Source: Hypholoma sublateritium FD-334 SS-4
Lineage: Eukaryota; Basidiomycota; Agaricomycetes; Agaricales; Strophariaceae
NCBI GenBank assembly: GCA_000827495.1
Contig: KN817522.1
Span: forward strand, 739,427 to 803,426
Direction of reading: 5' to 3'
Length of the DNA stretch: 64,000 nt
Shown: in pieces, positions 1 to 11,973 of the stretch
Numbering within the stretch: position 1 is the first letter of the stretch
Layout: the number at the start of each line of letters is the position of its first letter
The notes under the pieces: generated by a model
What the model saw: only the letters and a program-made list of their open reading frames with translations
The model's database searches: none
What the model was told of the DNA's origin: nothing
Program-made: the position numbers and the translations under genes

Positions 1-43
1 TTCCCCTACTGGTCTTGTCTTTGGTTTATTGATTACCCCCGAG

Positions 44-148
44 GTCTTGCTGGAACTCAATGGCAAGCACATATCTCGCGCTGCGGAAGATTTCCGCGCT
101 GCTCAGATCGCGCTTTGGCAAGACAATGCTGACGTTCTGCATCGGTGA
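44..148 (+). CDS. Type B carboxylesterase, last exon only (5' part outside window)
   Basis: The first bases hold the final exon of a gene whose rest lies before the window. An AG acceptor precedes GTC at 44, and the frame runs to TGA at 146-148. The peptide ends in a block (AAQIALWQDNADVLHR) that matches, in spacing and residues, the end of the complete carboxylesterase downstream ([16 protein letters not shown], stop at 3128). The acceptor also falls at the matching codon of the last intron of that gene. I infer a tandem pair of related type B carboxylesterase/lipase genes in the same orientation. Catalytic residues are not visible because only about 34 residues are present. Confidence 0.7.
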   Translation, partial: VLLELNGKHISRAAEDFRAAQIALWQDNADVLHR

Positions 149-819
149 ATCTATTCACACAAGAATATGTATTGCCAGATGTATGCCATGGAAATTAAAA
201 TCTGAGGTAATTTGTGCAAACTTCCCCCGTCGATGTCGTACTGCCACTCGACCTACTCGAGCTCAAGATCTGGGTAAGATATATTTGCTGATGCGGAAAC
301 GGACCGTTGGGCGAATTTTTTAGATAACTTCCTTGCGTTATCCCAGTCATGCCTCCCCTTCAAAATACCCCAATCCAGTCGCATGGCTGTCATGTGCCAG
401 TCAGGGCGGGGTTATGCATATGCTTGGCATAGACCTGCATAGACCGTCCATTCTAAGAATAGAATCGGCGTACATATATACCTATGGTCTATATTTAGAT
501 ATGCATTCATACACTGGGGAATCAGTATTAGGGAATACTGCCATGAGTGGGATGAAACAAGATGAACAATCCCTTCCCATGTCAGCTATATTAGTTTATA
601 CCGTAACGCATAATTACCGGGGAATCTCTGGGGTGTAGTCAGCAGCTGGCTCTATGATTGTGGCGTTAGATAAACGGTGACACTCGGAAGTGAAACACCG
701 TGAAAGTGACTAAGTATTAGTTCATTACATTTATCTTCTCCCAAGCCTGCTGGATAAATTTGAAAAAATACGCCATTACAGTGTCCGCAAACATTTCTCT
801 TCCGACGTATACTTACGCC
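149..819. other. Intergenic, between tandem carboxylesterases
   Basis: There is no coding sequence I can support here. The stretch would hold the 3' end of the upstream esterase transcript and the promoter of the downstream one. Short open frames show no family features. Confidence 0.6.
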
Positions 820-3128
820 ATGTTACCATTATTTGCCCTGAGCTTATTGGGCTCCAGCCTCTGCTCTCAGGCTCTTGCAGATCCTATCGTCAACGTAGCA
901 GGCACGAATATCATCGGAAGAGAGATAGGTATATCTCCAGGAGTCGAATTCTTCGGAGGTATACTTCGTTTTGATCGTCATATACACGCGTGCATCTCAA
1001 AACTCTCCCATTTCATTATATAAAGGAATTCCTTTTGCAAAGCCACCTCTGGGCCCTTTACGCTTCAGCCAGCCTGTGCTTATGCACAGCTTGAATGTTA
1101 CAAACTTTGCAGGCCAGAATTTTGGTCCCGGATGCCTACAGACATTATCTGTAAGCTGTTTAACTACACCTGATCGCTGTGGATTCTCTGCTTATAGACA
1201 ATTTTTGATAGCCTTCGCCGCCAAGTGGGGTATCCGAGGATTGCTTGACGCTGAACGTTTATCGTCCCTTTGGCCTTACAAACAATTCAATGCTTCCTGT
1301 ACTTGCTTGGATATATGGGGGTTAGTCACCTTTTGACTAGTAGCCACCTTTCTTTGAAATGCTTATGATTCAATAAAGGCGCGTTTAATGGTATTGCAAA
1401 TTGTTGCTTAGTAAATGTGTTCAGTGGTGCATTTATTGATGATTTCAGTCGGGGCGTCTTCTTTTTACAACGGAACTGAGCTGGTCGTAAATAGTATCAC
1501 TAGAGTACGTCGGCTCACTGCCAGCTCAGGCTCAATTTCCCATTGACTGACCAACTTATTGGTAGGGCACCCCGATTCTCTTCGTCAGTCTCAATTATCG
1601 CCTTGGACCTCTTGGATTCCCTCAAGGAGCTGAAGCAGCTCAAAATAATGTTTTGAATCTCGGCCTCCATGATCAGCTTACGGCGCTCGAGTGGATTCAG
1701 GAAAACATCCATAACTTTGGTGGAGACAAGACAAAGGTAGTAGGAGATGCTAATATAATATTACTGAGTATTATACGCCATTTTTAATAGGTGACAGTGG
1801 GCGGAGAGAGTGCTGGAGCAACTTGTATTGCCATCCACTTGATGGAAGCAAAAATCAAAACGCTCGCGCGTGCTGTGGTGTGTGACAACCTATACAGAGA
1901 GCCAAATGTATCTATTGAAGTCCGATACGGCGTCTTTTAGATTCTAGAATCACTGCCTTACGTTCCAATATATAATCCGGACAAGCACGAAGCTGATTGG
2001 CAAGAATATGTAGCAGCAATACCAGCATGCGCTCCATTTTCCGGTACCAATGATACCCTCGAATGTTTGCGCGGCATACCAGACTCTGCGCCTCTTGAAC
2101 AGGCCTTAATTGCCACCCAAGTTGGATTTGCGAATATATCCTTCCAGCCAATTATCGACGGCCCAAACGGCCTCCTTGTCGATCGCCCCTCACAAATCTC
2201 TGCCAAGGGTTTCCTGCCAACATTACTCGGCTCTAATTTAGACGAGGGGACGCTCATCATCCCCCAGTCTATTAATTCAGAGGCTGAAATTCAAGGAGCA
2301 ATCATAGCTTTGGCCACCCCCTTGATTGTCAGCTCTCAAATATCCGATGAGGTCATTGCGAATGTGTTAGCTCTTTACCCCGACGTCCCGGCGCTTGGAT
2401 CGCCATTTGGAACCGGCAATAACACATTTGGTCTGAGCAGCCAATACAAGCGCATGGCGGCTATATGTGAGTGCGCCTCAGTGAAGGGAAAACGTTTTTC
2501 TCCTCTGATCATTCATTCAAGTTGGAGACCTGCTATTCCATTCCGGAAGGCGGGAATTTACTCAACGAATCTCAAAAGCCGGCCTTCCGGTATTTGCATA
2601 CCACTTCACTGATCATGACGCTGTTACTTTTTTCGAGTTCGCTCCTTCGTCAATAGCCCCGAATTCTTTGGGGAGTACGTTCAGTTATTATCATTATTAT
2701 TTGAAAAGAGCTGAAAAATCTGCAGTTCCCCACACCTCCGAAATGCCATACGTGTTCGGAAGGCTAATGAACAAAACTGCTCGTGCAATTGCTCTGAGCG
2801 CCGTCATACAGAATTACTGGATCTCGTTTATCAATGGCCTAGACCCCAATGATAACCTCGGACAGAAGCGTACGTGCCTGGGTCGTTTCTTGATAATTAA
2901 TTGCATTCACATTCCGAGCGCTCATTTTAGGTCCTGAGTGGGAGGAATATACGTTGAACAAGCAGGTGAGAGTAGGTTTTGTCTATGATTGATATAATAT
3001 CTCTGGAGCTGTTTAATTTTCAGGCCTTGATGAGATTGGATGGCACAAACAATTCTCTTATTTTGGACACTTATCGAGCAGACCAAATCGCGTTGTGGCT
3101 GGATAACTCGAAATTTCTGCATCGGTAG
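820..3128 (+). CDS. Secreted type B carboxylesterase / lipase
   Basis: This is an alpha/beta hydrolase of the cholinesterase-carboxylesterase (Candida rugosa lipase-like) family, which hydrolyses esters outside the cell. The chosen ATG opens a signal peptide ([20 protein letters not shown]), although the frame is open further upstream. Eight GT-AG introns can be placed, for example 956-1024, and the joined frame is intact, about 530 residues as usual for the family. Family blocks appear in order: [14 protein letters not shown], the [11 protein letters not shown] block, an IYGG oxyanion-type motif, [12 protein letters not shown], and the nucleophile elbow GGESAGA (serine near 1816). The catalytic glutamate lies in GSNLDEG and the catalytic histidine in [12 protein letters not shown], followed by the conserved C-terminal block. 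Substrate cannot be deduced. An upstream partial copy (44-148) suggests tandem duplication. Confidence 0.9.
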
Positions 3129-3531
3129 AGTGCAGAGAGAAATTATTTCCCAAATGTATTCCTTTGATCTTGAAATGAAGCCGTGGCACGAAGGTCCTAC
3201 TAGTGATACATATGCAAGTAGGCTTGTTCCAGTATAGATGCTTTTAGTATTATATTGATTTGATGCGCCCAGGTCTAAATGGTATTTGATTTTGAGAAAG
3301 TCAGGCCTTGTCCAATTTGGAGAGGCTAGTTGGTGATGTGAGGTCATTTATATTGACTGCAGTTCCAGCCGGTCTTCTTAAGAACATAGGATACGTTGGC
3401 GAGGCGTTTTCCTTTTGTGAAGTGGGCGTCACGAAAGATAATGGGCGTGGTAGTAACGTCGCCGTCTATGCGAGTTTTGCGTGTTTACGGAGAGGGGTAA
3501 GCAGTCGTTCTGGAAGTTGGCACTAGGTCGC
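3129..3531. other. Intergenic between convergent genes
   Basis: This 3'-to-3' spacer separates the carboxylesterase (plus) from pyridoxal kinase (minus). I see no coding or structured element in it. Confidence 0.6.
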
Positions 3532-4905
3532 TCATTTCGAGCCCCCAAAGCCCTCCCACGAAATCATTTCCCGTACGTGGGTAATTCCGTGGCCTCTGAT
3601 CAAGTCCTGCCCACGCACGAGAGCCAACTCTCTGCCGCGCATTCGCCGAATTTTCCTCATGGGGTCTTCAACATCCAGCTCATCATCTGACGGAAGACGT
3701 TCTTCCTCCGGTAGCGCCTCTGCTACTGCTTGAGTCATCACCAGTATTGCATGGGTCTTGCTCAAGGCCTGCGAGACAGCGGTCGAGAGCGGGCTTGCAT
3801 GCAGTGTTTCAGGGGTTGTATCTGGGTGAAAATGGGCGAGCAGGAGAGCGGAAAACAGATCGCCGACACCAGAGAAGTAGCCAGGAATTAGTGGTACACA
3901 TTGAGCATGTACGATGGGTTGCGACGGATGCAATACTCGTCCGTTCAGGGTAGCAGAGGCAGTGGGGAAGCTGGAGGCAATGCAGAGGAGGTGTGGTTCA
4001 TAAGAGTCAGAGTGCTTGGTCGGTCGAATAGATGGCGGAAGGGCCTCTGCAAGCCATGGCTCTAGCGGTATAGAGCTGATAACAACATTGGGAACATGAT
4101 ATTTCATGTGCAATATTTCTAGAGCTTGATGGAGAGATTCTATGTCGTTGAGTTTGATATCTGTTAGTAGCCTGAGATGAATTTGATTAATTATGGGAAG
4201 CTAGATTGGGACAAGCACGCACTCGACCTCAAACCAATTTGGGGTGATAATTGTTGCTAACGGTAACATTTCCTTGTAGACAGGAATAACATCCGGTGCG
4301 ACATATATACGTCCGGCGTCCCCCATGACGGCTGTGTGCAGAGCGAAAACAAGATTTAAAATCACGTGAAGGAGCGTAGAAAATATCGTACGATCTAGCA
4401 GGTAGATGAGGCTCGGTTTTGCGTGCTTCAATTTGGAGGCAAGCTTCTCGACGGCGGAAAGCGCCTCAGCACCAGGTATATACCCTGCATGATGGTCAGA
4501 ACAATTATCAAATAGTGCGTCTGCCTCACCTGTCAGGAGCCGGGTTGGCCTGAGGAGTTCATTGCGTTCCATCGCCTGAAAAATTGTCTTCAATTCCTCT
4601 GCAGTTGTTTTAGACCCTCCTGAGCGGCCATAACCTGTAGGAAACACAGATGATGTCGTTCACATTGTTAGAGATGTTTCCATGTTTGGCCACAGGTGTC
4701 ATACCAGAGTGGTTCGAGAAGTTTACGGTGTTGACTACCTTGAATCCAACTAGCTCAGTTTACATTCCGAAAAGATTGTGACAATTAAACGTACATCGAC
4801 GTCATATCCCAGGCATTGCAGGGGAAACACCGCAGCCTTGCCTCCGACATATCCAAATACGACATGGGATTGAATACTGAGCACTCTTTCTTCAGCAAGA
4901 GCCAT
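3532..4905 (-). CDS. BUD16: Pyridoxal kinase
   Basis: The enzyme phosphorylates pyridoxal, pyridoxine and pyridoxamine with ATP in the vitamin B6 salvage pathway (ribokinase-like fold, cytosolic). The ATG at 4905 starts [16 protein letters not shown], the usual N-terminal strand, followed by GYVGGKAA. After an intron the family block [17 protein letters not shown] is rebuilt across a second intron. Then come EADALF, the DP.MGD-type substrate/ATP loop ([10 protein letters not shown]), and ITPNWFEVE, which continues after a further intron. Near the C-terminus, [15 protein letters not shown] is the anion-hole motif with the catalytic Asp (GVGD). The C-terminal arginine-rich tail ([18 protein letters not shown]) is typical of fungal members. 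Splice signals are clean and no break is seen. It is divergent from the START protein gene. Confidence 0.92.
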
Positions 4906-5126
4906 GTTTCTGCAGCGGGGGGATGGGTTGATAATGATATTTGGGCGGGGACACCCGACTATGATGTACGAGTCATTTTCATAATTACTTCCAAAAGTGG
5001 AATATGCGTCAGGAACACGAGGTGGCGTGACTGGCCAAACGCGGCGCGCGGTCATTGACATCAGCCTTGAGCCCGCCCCACAACTTTGTTTTCTTCCCAT
5101 TTTATTCTATAATCCTGGTACACAGT
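4906..5126. promoter_or_regulatory. Bidirectional promoter, pyridoxal kinase / START protein
   Basis: Only 221 bp separate the start codons of the two divergent genes (4905 minus, 5127 plus). The promoters and 5' leaders of both must overlap here. I see no clear TATA box. Confidence 0.5.
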
Positions 5127-8100
5127 ATGTCAGATGGCTCAAGGTAAACCCACCGCATTTTGAACCATGCTCACAGCTCAAAGATTTATTTCAGGTTGAA
5201 ACAGTCATGGTACACCGCATTGAGCGATGCAGAGACTCACTTTCGGCAACTCTTGACCTCGCCAGCAGCAGAGTGGAAGCGCATCCCGCATTCGGGTGAA
5301 GCCTCTTCGAGCAAGCAGAAAGCGAAAGTCAGGCCTTCCGCAATCCCAGACGTCGCGGACGTCATAGTTCATCGCAATTCGAGTAGTTCTGGAGAGGATG
5401 TCTACAGAATGGTCCTCGAAGTTCCGGTCCTGGAGGAACAAACTTCTTTGGAACCATGGAAGGCCGTGTTGACTACACCAGAGCTGAGGCAGGAGTGGGA
5501 CCCTGCTGTCGAAGATGCCCATTTGTTGGAAATGTTCGATCGAAACACTCGTATCTCAAAAACAAATTACACACTTGGGTGGCCTGCAAAGTGCGTGTAT
5601 GCGCTACCCCCCTTATTAAATATTCTAATGGTCACCGGTCGTCGATCATCAGTCCACGAGATTCAGTCACTATTTCACGAGCTTTCTATGACGCCACGAC
5701 TCTAATTGATATAACAACATCCCTTCCACGATCCTCTGATGAGCCTGCATATCTTCGGCCTTCCCCCCCGTTTGTGAGGTCTCATGTTCAATGTGCGCCA
5801 CATCCTTTCTTTCTCTTTAAAGCATCATCAACATAATTTTCTGTTAGTATTCGCATGGTGTATACAGCACATTCAACCCCATCCGACCTCACCAACGGAC
5901 AACAAGAAGTCGCCCTCAAATGGCAAGCTTCGTATTACATGCTTTTGGCAACACGACCTCAAGGCCCTGTGGGGCTTTGGCTCTTCTACATCTTCTCTAA
6001 TGCAGCAACTTTCTACGATGACGCTCAGCCTACTCAAAACTGTGATCAAACGTGGTGGTCGGGTCCCCAAATTAGCGGGGTATGGAAATGGTGTGTCAAT
6101 CGAGCGAGTGCGATATCAACTGGACAGGGAGGCTCTTTCTGTCGATTATTCTATCATCCCTGACGACGAAGATCATTCAACGCACCACGAACTCGGGCTG
6201 CAAGGGATGGACGAGGTACATGCCCTGCGAGAGCATCGTCGACTGACAAGGTCAATCGAATGCGTATTGCCTTCTTCGGCGGGATGGGATATTCAAGTTA
6301 CAATGAAAGGGTCCTCGGAAGAAGTCGAAAACATCCCTTGGTCTGCGCACGCGATCCGCAGTAATTCTAATCCCGCAATGAACTCGGGCAATGACCAGAT
6401 CCTTTTGCGCCTAACTCATGGCGCCCTGGTGGACGACGACTCTGTTCTCAAGGTCAAAGTCGTCTTCGAGGTCGCTGGAGGAACGCGCGGGTTGCGATTG
6501 AATGGCCTTGCAACAAAGATACACGATGTTGAGGAACGTGACCCGTCATCCCAAGCCATTCCACAGAAGATATTGCAGGACGTGGCCAGCGCTGTAGACC
6601 TTAGCATCCAAACATCATCTTCTATGGGCACAGTCAGTAGCAATGGCTCTTCGACTCTAGGTATGCCACCTCTCCGACCAACGGAAAGAACGCCAGCTGC
6701 GGAGAAGTCAATTCTGTCAAAAGTAAAGAGAAATTACATATATTTTTCGTCGTTACTGCAAGAACCAGAAGCCAAGTGGAGACGAAGTATGTTCTTTTTC
6801 TTTGCTCGATACCCTTTCATTTATATTCTGATGTAAACAAGCAACTGAGGCCAGAGGCGTGTCAATTACTCAACTCGATTCCATTGATCCCACGTTGGTC
6901 GTCTATCGAGCTGAAGCTACTTTCGTCGGTGTTGGACTGTGGGACCTATACGCTGCCGTTGCATCGCCTGGAGCTCGCGTTTATTGGGATAAGCAACACG
7001 AAGATGGCGTGCTCCTAGAAGATGTCAATGAACTCACTGAATTGTGGCATTTCAAAACGAAACCTGCATGGCCTGTAAAGTGTGTATCCATAAACCTTCA
7101 ATTATTGTATCAAGAATAACCAGAAAAATGTATAGCGGCCGAGATTCTGTCGTTCTGAAGACAGTCTACAAATCATCCACGACGATACATGTATTCGCCT
7201 TTTCAGCAGATGACTCTCACCTTTTCCCCCACATACCTCCCGCAGAACCCAACGTCATTCGAACTCAGGTTGACCTTCAAGGCTGGGCTATCGAAGCTCT
7301 GTCACCAACTACTACCCTCCTAACTCTTCTAGAACAGTCGGACCCTAAAGGATGGACAAATAAGACTTCGATACCAACACAAATGATCAACACTCTTGCA
7401 GGAATCGGCGAATTCGCCATCAAATGTGGTGGGCCACCGGTGGTCACCCGTTTAGCAGGTTCAAAGGCGAATGACTTTAGATACGATCATGAACGAGGAT
7501 TATTCAGAGTCGAATATGAACCATCAGCGGCCAGAAGGTCGATAATCACAGGAACAGCCAATGGCATTTCCAGTCCTACAACAGATAGTTTGCCGGCCGT
7601 CGAATGTGAAATTCGCTGCGACATCGACACATGGGGCGCTTCGTTAGATATCGTCGTAGATCCTCCACCACAAACCATCACATGCCTTCGTCGCCACCGG
7701 CTTTCTGCAGAGGGCGGTGGCCTATGGCTGACTCTGACACACGATTCCATTTTTCTCGAAGAGGAACGTCTACTGACAGTTGTCCGACGTGCTCCTGGGA
7801 AGGAAAAGGGCCTAGTCATGGTCAATGGCGCGAAAGTGCAGGTTGATATCGACGAACTACCGGATCACGAAATCAAGACATTATCGAAACAGAAACGCGT
7901 CAAACCTGCTCGAATACCTCTGGATCAACCGCCTGTTATGGGTGTTATCAGGAGACGTAAAGCAGAATGGAATGGGCCAGAAGGAGGAGATGCACAGCAG
8001 TCCTCCACTTCAACAAACTCTGATGCTTCGATATCGAGTACAGCGCCCAGAATATCGAGTCCACTCGCTAGGTTCTTCACGTATGCGGTGGATCAGGCGA

Positions 8101-11100
8101 CGACAACCACGCAGCAAGCTGTCGCAGCCATATCTCCGGCCAACTCATCTGGCTCATCTTCAACAACGCTAGATTCAACAAAGCTGCCAATGCAATATGC
8201 TCTGGAGGCGTTGGCCTGGACACAAGGATTCAATTCGAGGCCGAAGATGCAGGAGGGCTGGGCATTAGTTGGCGACAAAGGCATGGTGGTTGAGCGCAAA
8301 CTAATTTCTTCGATTTCGCCTTTTATACCTGTGCATAGAGGCTCAAAGGTCATCGAAGGCGTTTCTGCCGAAGAAATCGCGGCTGTCATCACGTCGCTCG
8401 ACTGCAGAAAAACCTGGGATGAACGATTCGATTCTGCACATGTGCTGCAGTCATATAGTGGCCATACGAGAACTTCATTCCTGACAGCAAAGGCCGGTTT
8501 CCCCTTCCGTGACCGAGGATTTTACCTTGCTAGCGTGGTGGCCCGCGAACATACACCAATATCGGCTTTCAATAGACGTCCCGGTGAGGTAGCGGAGCAA
8601 TCACCCACGACACGTAACGCAATCTTTTGTGTGTCTGCTTCGTTCAGCTCGGAATCGGCTAAAGATTTCTCGTCGGCGAAATACAACTCTTATGGGCTAC
8701 CTATTGGGCGCGTATATGTGGATGCGTGGATATTGGAGACCCTTGATCCGTACACCAAGGAGAACTATGCGATCCCGTCTTCTCGATGCACGAGGCTTGT
8801 TGCTGTGGATTATGCAGGATCAATTCCCGCTGCGTTCAACTCGGGGATCAACGCGACGCTCGCGCGCGGTGTTCTTGCGGTCGAGGCGTACATGAAAAAC
8901 ACCAAAGCGACAATGCCGATGACGCGGCTGCCTGCGCCCGGTTTGCTGGTCAGCGAGGGGAAGCCTGAAGAACACGGCGCTGCGTCAGCCGTGGCGATTT
9001 CAGGCAGATCAGACTCGGGCTCGTCTGATGCTTTGATATCTACGCCTTTCATGGCGTGGAAACTAAGGCAGAGAGACGATAACAGGATATTGTTGGACTG
9101 CCAATTCAACGCCGAGAAGAAAGTCTACAAGACCAGTGCATTAGTCACTATGTTTTCATCACGGACTGAGACCACATTGCGCCGAGAGGCGTCAATTGCA
9201 ACTATAACGCCGTCCTCGAGTAGTAGCGAAAGCGCTACGCCTTCAACTAATCCCTCAATTGAGAAAACTCCCCGCCCACGGCATCTTGCTCTCAGCCAAA
9301 GTCCGCACAGATCGTTTGTGCAGGCGTCGGAAGATATGATTTCTGACTCTACCATATCGAACAAGACCGACAAGAATATTATCGTCGGTAGTTCCTCAAT
9401 CCCACTGACGACCCCCATGCTGAAAATACCCGGCTCAATGGCTCTCACTCCTTTACCCAGCAGCGCAACGTTTCCATCCTCGCAGTCGCCCACTAATTCT
9501 ATACTATCATCTTCGGATACCCATTCACGTTTTACCTCCGCAGCAGAGTCTTCCTCCACGGGCGACTCGCGACCAACATCATCCTCCGTCTCAATATCCC
9601 CTCCGCGCATGCGGCAACGTGCCGCCTCATCCGGATCCAGTGCATTCAGCATCCACTCGAGCGGGCTTGGAGCGTCTGCAGCGCTCTATCATCCTGATGG
9701 TTCGGCTGTGCGCGGACGTACAACAAGCTCAGCATTCAACATCAAGGGCGAGGTTAAACTCACTACAGATTTAATAGTTATGGAAGTCGTGGTGGATTCG
9801 AAGATGTTTAATCATGGAAGCGAAGGTGATGGGAAGGGGAAAGGCTATGCTGTGGATGTGCGGGCGCGCAAGAGGGCGCTGATTGCGCTGCATCAGCGTG
9901 GTCCGGTACCACTGTCTGGCCTTGCGTCAGGGATGGGGACAGCGGCGTCAATTGCAGGGAATCCCGATTCAACGAACGTGTTTATTGGCGCTACTACGCC
10001 CTCGGATAAGGAGGGTACCCTGGAACTGCCATTTATCTACAACCTCTACACCATGCCCTCCTCGCCTTTGCACTCGTCCGGCCTTAGTGCGGAAAGCCCG
10101 TCCCGGCATCTTCTACGGATCAGCCTCCCTACCGCACAGTATCGTGTAAGCGATGTCAAGGACCCACTTACAGGCGAGATGAGAACTGCACCTCCGAAAC
10201 CTGCATGGCTGCTTGTGCTGGAAGAGGAAGGAGGCGGGGTTGTCGTGGAACTTGTCGTGCGACCAGCCAGCGAACGGATAAAAAAGGCGGTGTGCATAAA
10301 CGGAAGGGAGGTACCTGTGCTTGGGGAGAAGGAAAGCTTGACAAGCCTAGGACGCGAAGAGCTGCTGGATGATCGGACTGCGAGGATGGGCGTGCTCTCG
10401 AGGTGAGTTTCTCGCTTAGATTTAAAGTTTGCGTTTTTGATGTTACGTACCGATGCGTCGCGTTCATCGACATGTTGGCTTTTGAGCATACGGTTGCTGG
10501 ACTACTTCTTACGCTAAAGGGCTGCTTGCTTTTCATTTTATTAATTACTCGTGGATGAGCGCATTAGCTGTTACTAACTATCCTCTTTGGGCGATATTAG
10601 GATGCCGAATGATGCGGAGCCACTGCCTGAAGAGCTGAAGGCGCCCATTGCTGTTGCGGATGATTTGCTCCTGCCCGCTGCCCCGTCGGGGATAGACGAG
10701 GGAGATCAGGTGAACAGCGCGCAGCAGGTGAAGACTGAGTCAGACGAGAAGAACAGTGGGTCTGAACGAAGCAGCAACGGCGAGGATTCGCCGGGGACGG
10801 TACGTATTCGCCGAATGCGACATTGACAGTGGAAATACATGGCTGACGTCTTACTTATTTTTGTCTCCGTGATGGCTTTTTTTTATGCTGCACATCGGTC
10901 GCTGCAGCCCAAGGCGGAGCTCGCAGCAGCTGGCGGGCCTCATGTTGGGCATGTGGCTTCTAGCGGCCCTGGCGGCCTTCTGGGGTTCTTGCACGGATAT
11001 CCGAATCCATTAACACGATTTACAGGAGGCGCTAGCGCGATCGCCGTTGCGACGACGAGCAAGGCGGGCGCGCCAGACGGCACGGAGGCCGGGAGCGATC

Positions 11101-11414
11101 CGGGCAGCACAGCCGAGGGGAGCATTTCCGGAGCGCCTGAGGGCGGAGCAGATGCGGTGCAGTTGGGCCCCGCGCAGCAGCAGGGCGGTGGATCATACCC
11201 ATTTGCGACGCTGGTATTTGTGGCGCTCATTGCATTTCTGCTGGGATCGCTGCTGCGGTCGCTGCTGTCGCCGGCCGACTTTATCTACGTGGTGACGGAC
11301 CTGGGGGAGGCGGAGGAGGGCGTGGGCGGGTGGAGGGAGATACGGAGGCTGGTGGAGATCAAGTATCTGTGGGGCGGCTGGGACCTGCAGGTGGCCGTTG
11401 TGCGTAGACAGTAG
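5127..11414 (+). CDS. Large protein with three START domains and C-terminal membrane helix
   Basis: The rebuilt protein is about 1,900 residues in eight exons. Exon 1 is tiny (5127-5143, MSDGSR) and the main exon ends near 10402. START 1 covers roughly residues 10-230 (ELRQEWDPAVEDAHLLE, YTLGWPAN, PRDSVTISR). START 2 covers about 480-700 (LWDLYAAVASPGARVYWD, PAWPVK, RDSVVLKTVYKS). START 3 covers about 900-1140 (CRKTWDERFDSAHVLQSY, DRGFYLASVV, YAGSIPAAFN). START domains are known to bind single lipids in a hydrophobic tunnel. A Ser/Thr/Pro-rich linker follows. The end carries one hydrophobic helix (FATLVFVALIAFLLGSLL, near 11205-11260) with about 45 residues after it. The layout suggests a membrane-anchored lipid sensor or carrier; the lipid and organelle are unknown. 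An unusually long intron (about 198 nt) separates the main exon from the last two. Confidence 0.85.
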
Positions 11415-11973
11415 CGTAGTCGGGATGTCCCGTAATTGGAGCGGCGTCTGAATGTGGTTGGGGTGTGTTTGGTGCTTCCCCTCGCGCTTCCCATCCGCTC
11501 TGCTCTCCGCTAGCAAGCTATCTTTCTCCCCGACCACCACCTCGCCGTCGTCCCACCCGTCCCCGACACTAGCCCGTCGCCGTTGCAAACGTCCGCAGCC
11601 GCTGCTCTGCTGCTGCGCCCCCTGATCGCTGCTGCCGCACCGTCGCCGCCAGCCAGCTAGACCCTGGGCCACCTACAGCCTGCGACCACACGCATCGCAC
11701 GAAAAGCCCGGTTTGCCCTTTTTTTCCCAAGCCACCTGGGGCTCTTTTTCCGTCGGATTCTTATATCCAGACACGCTCGAGCCGCCCCCCAGCCCTCTGC
11801 TCCTCCTGCCAGGTCGCACATCTCGGACCCTGTTAACCCGTCCCACACACTCCCACACAAGCGACAAAACCGAGTGCCTCTGCGCTTTTGCTCTGTCTTT
11901 CTGACCGCCGCACACACAGCCGCCTCCCGACCCGTCTTTCACCCCCAACTTTGTGACTGCACTGCCGCAAGCC
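11415..11973 (+). promoter_or_regulatory. Pyrimidine-rich leader/promoter of the LUFS regulator
   Basis: This 559-bp spacer is strongly C/T-rich on the plus strand (about 11470-11960), as is common for long 5' leaders of highly regulated fungal genes. There is no supported gene. Open frames on both strands are low-complexity shadows. Confidence 0.45.
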
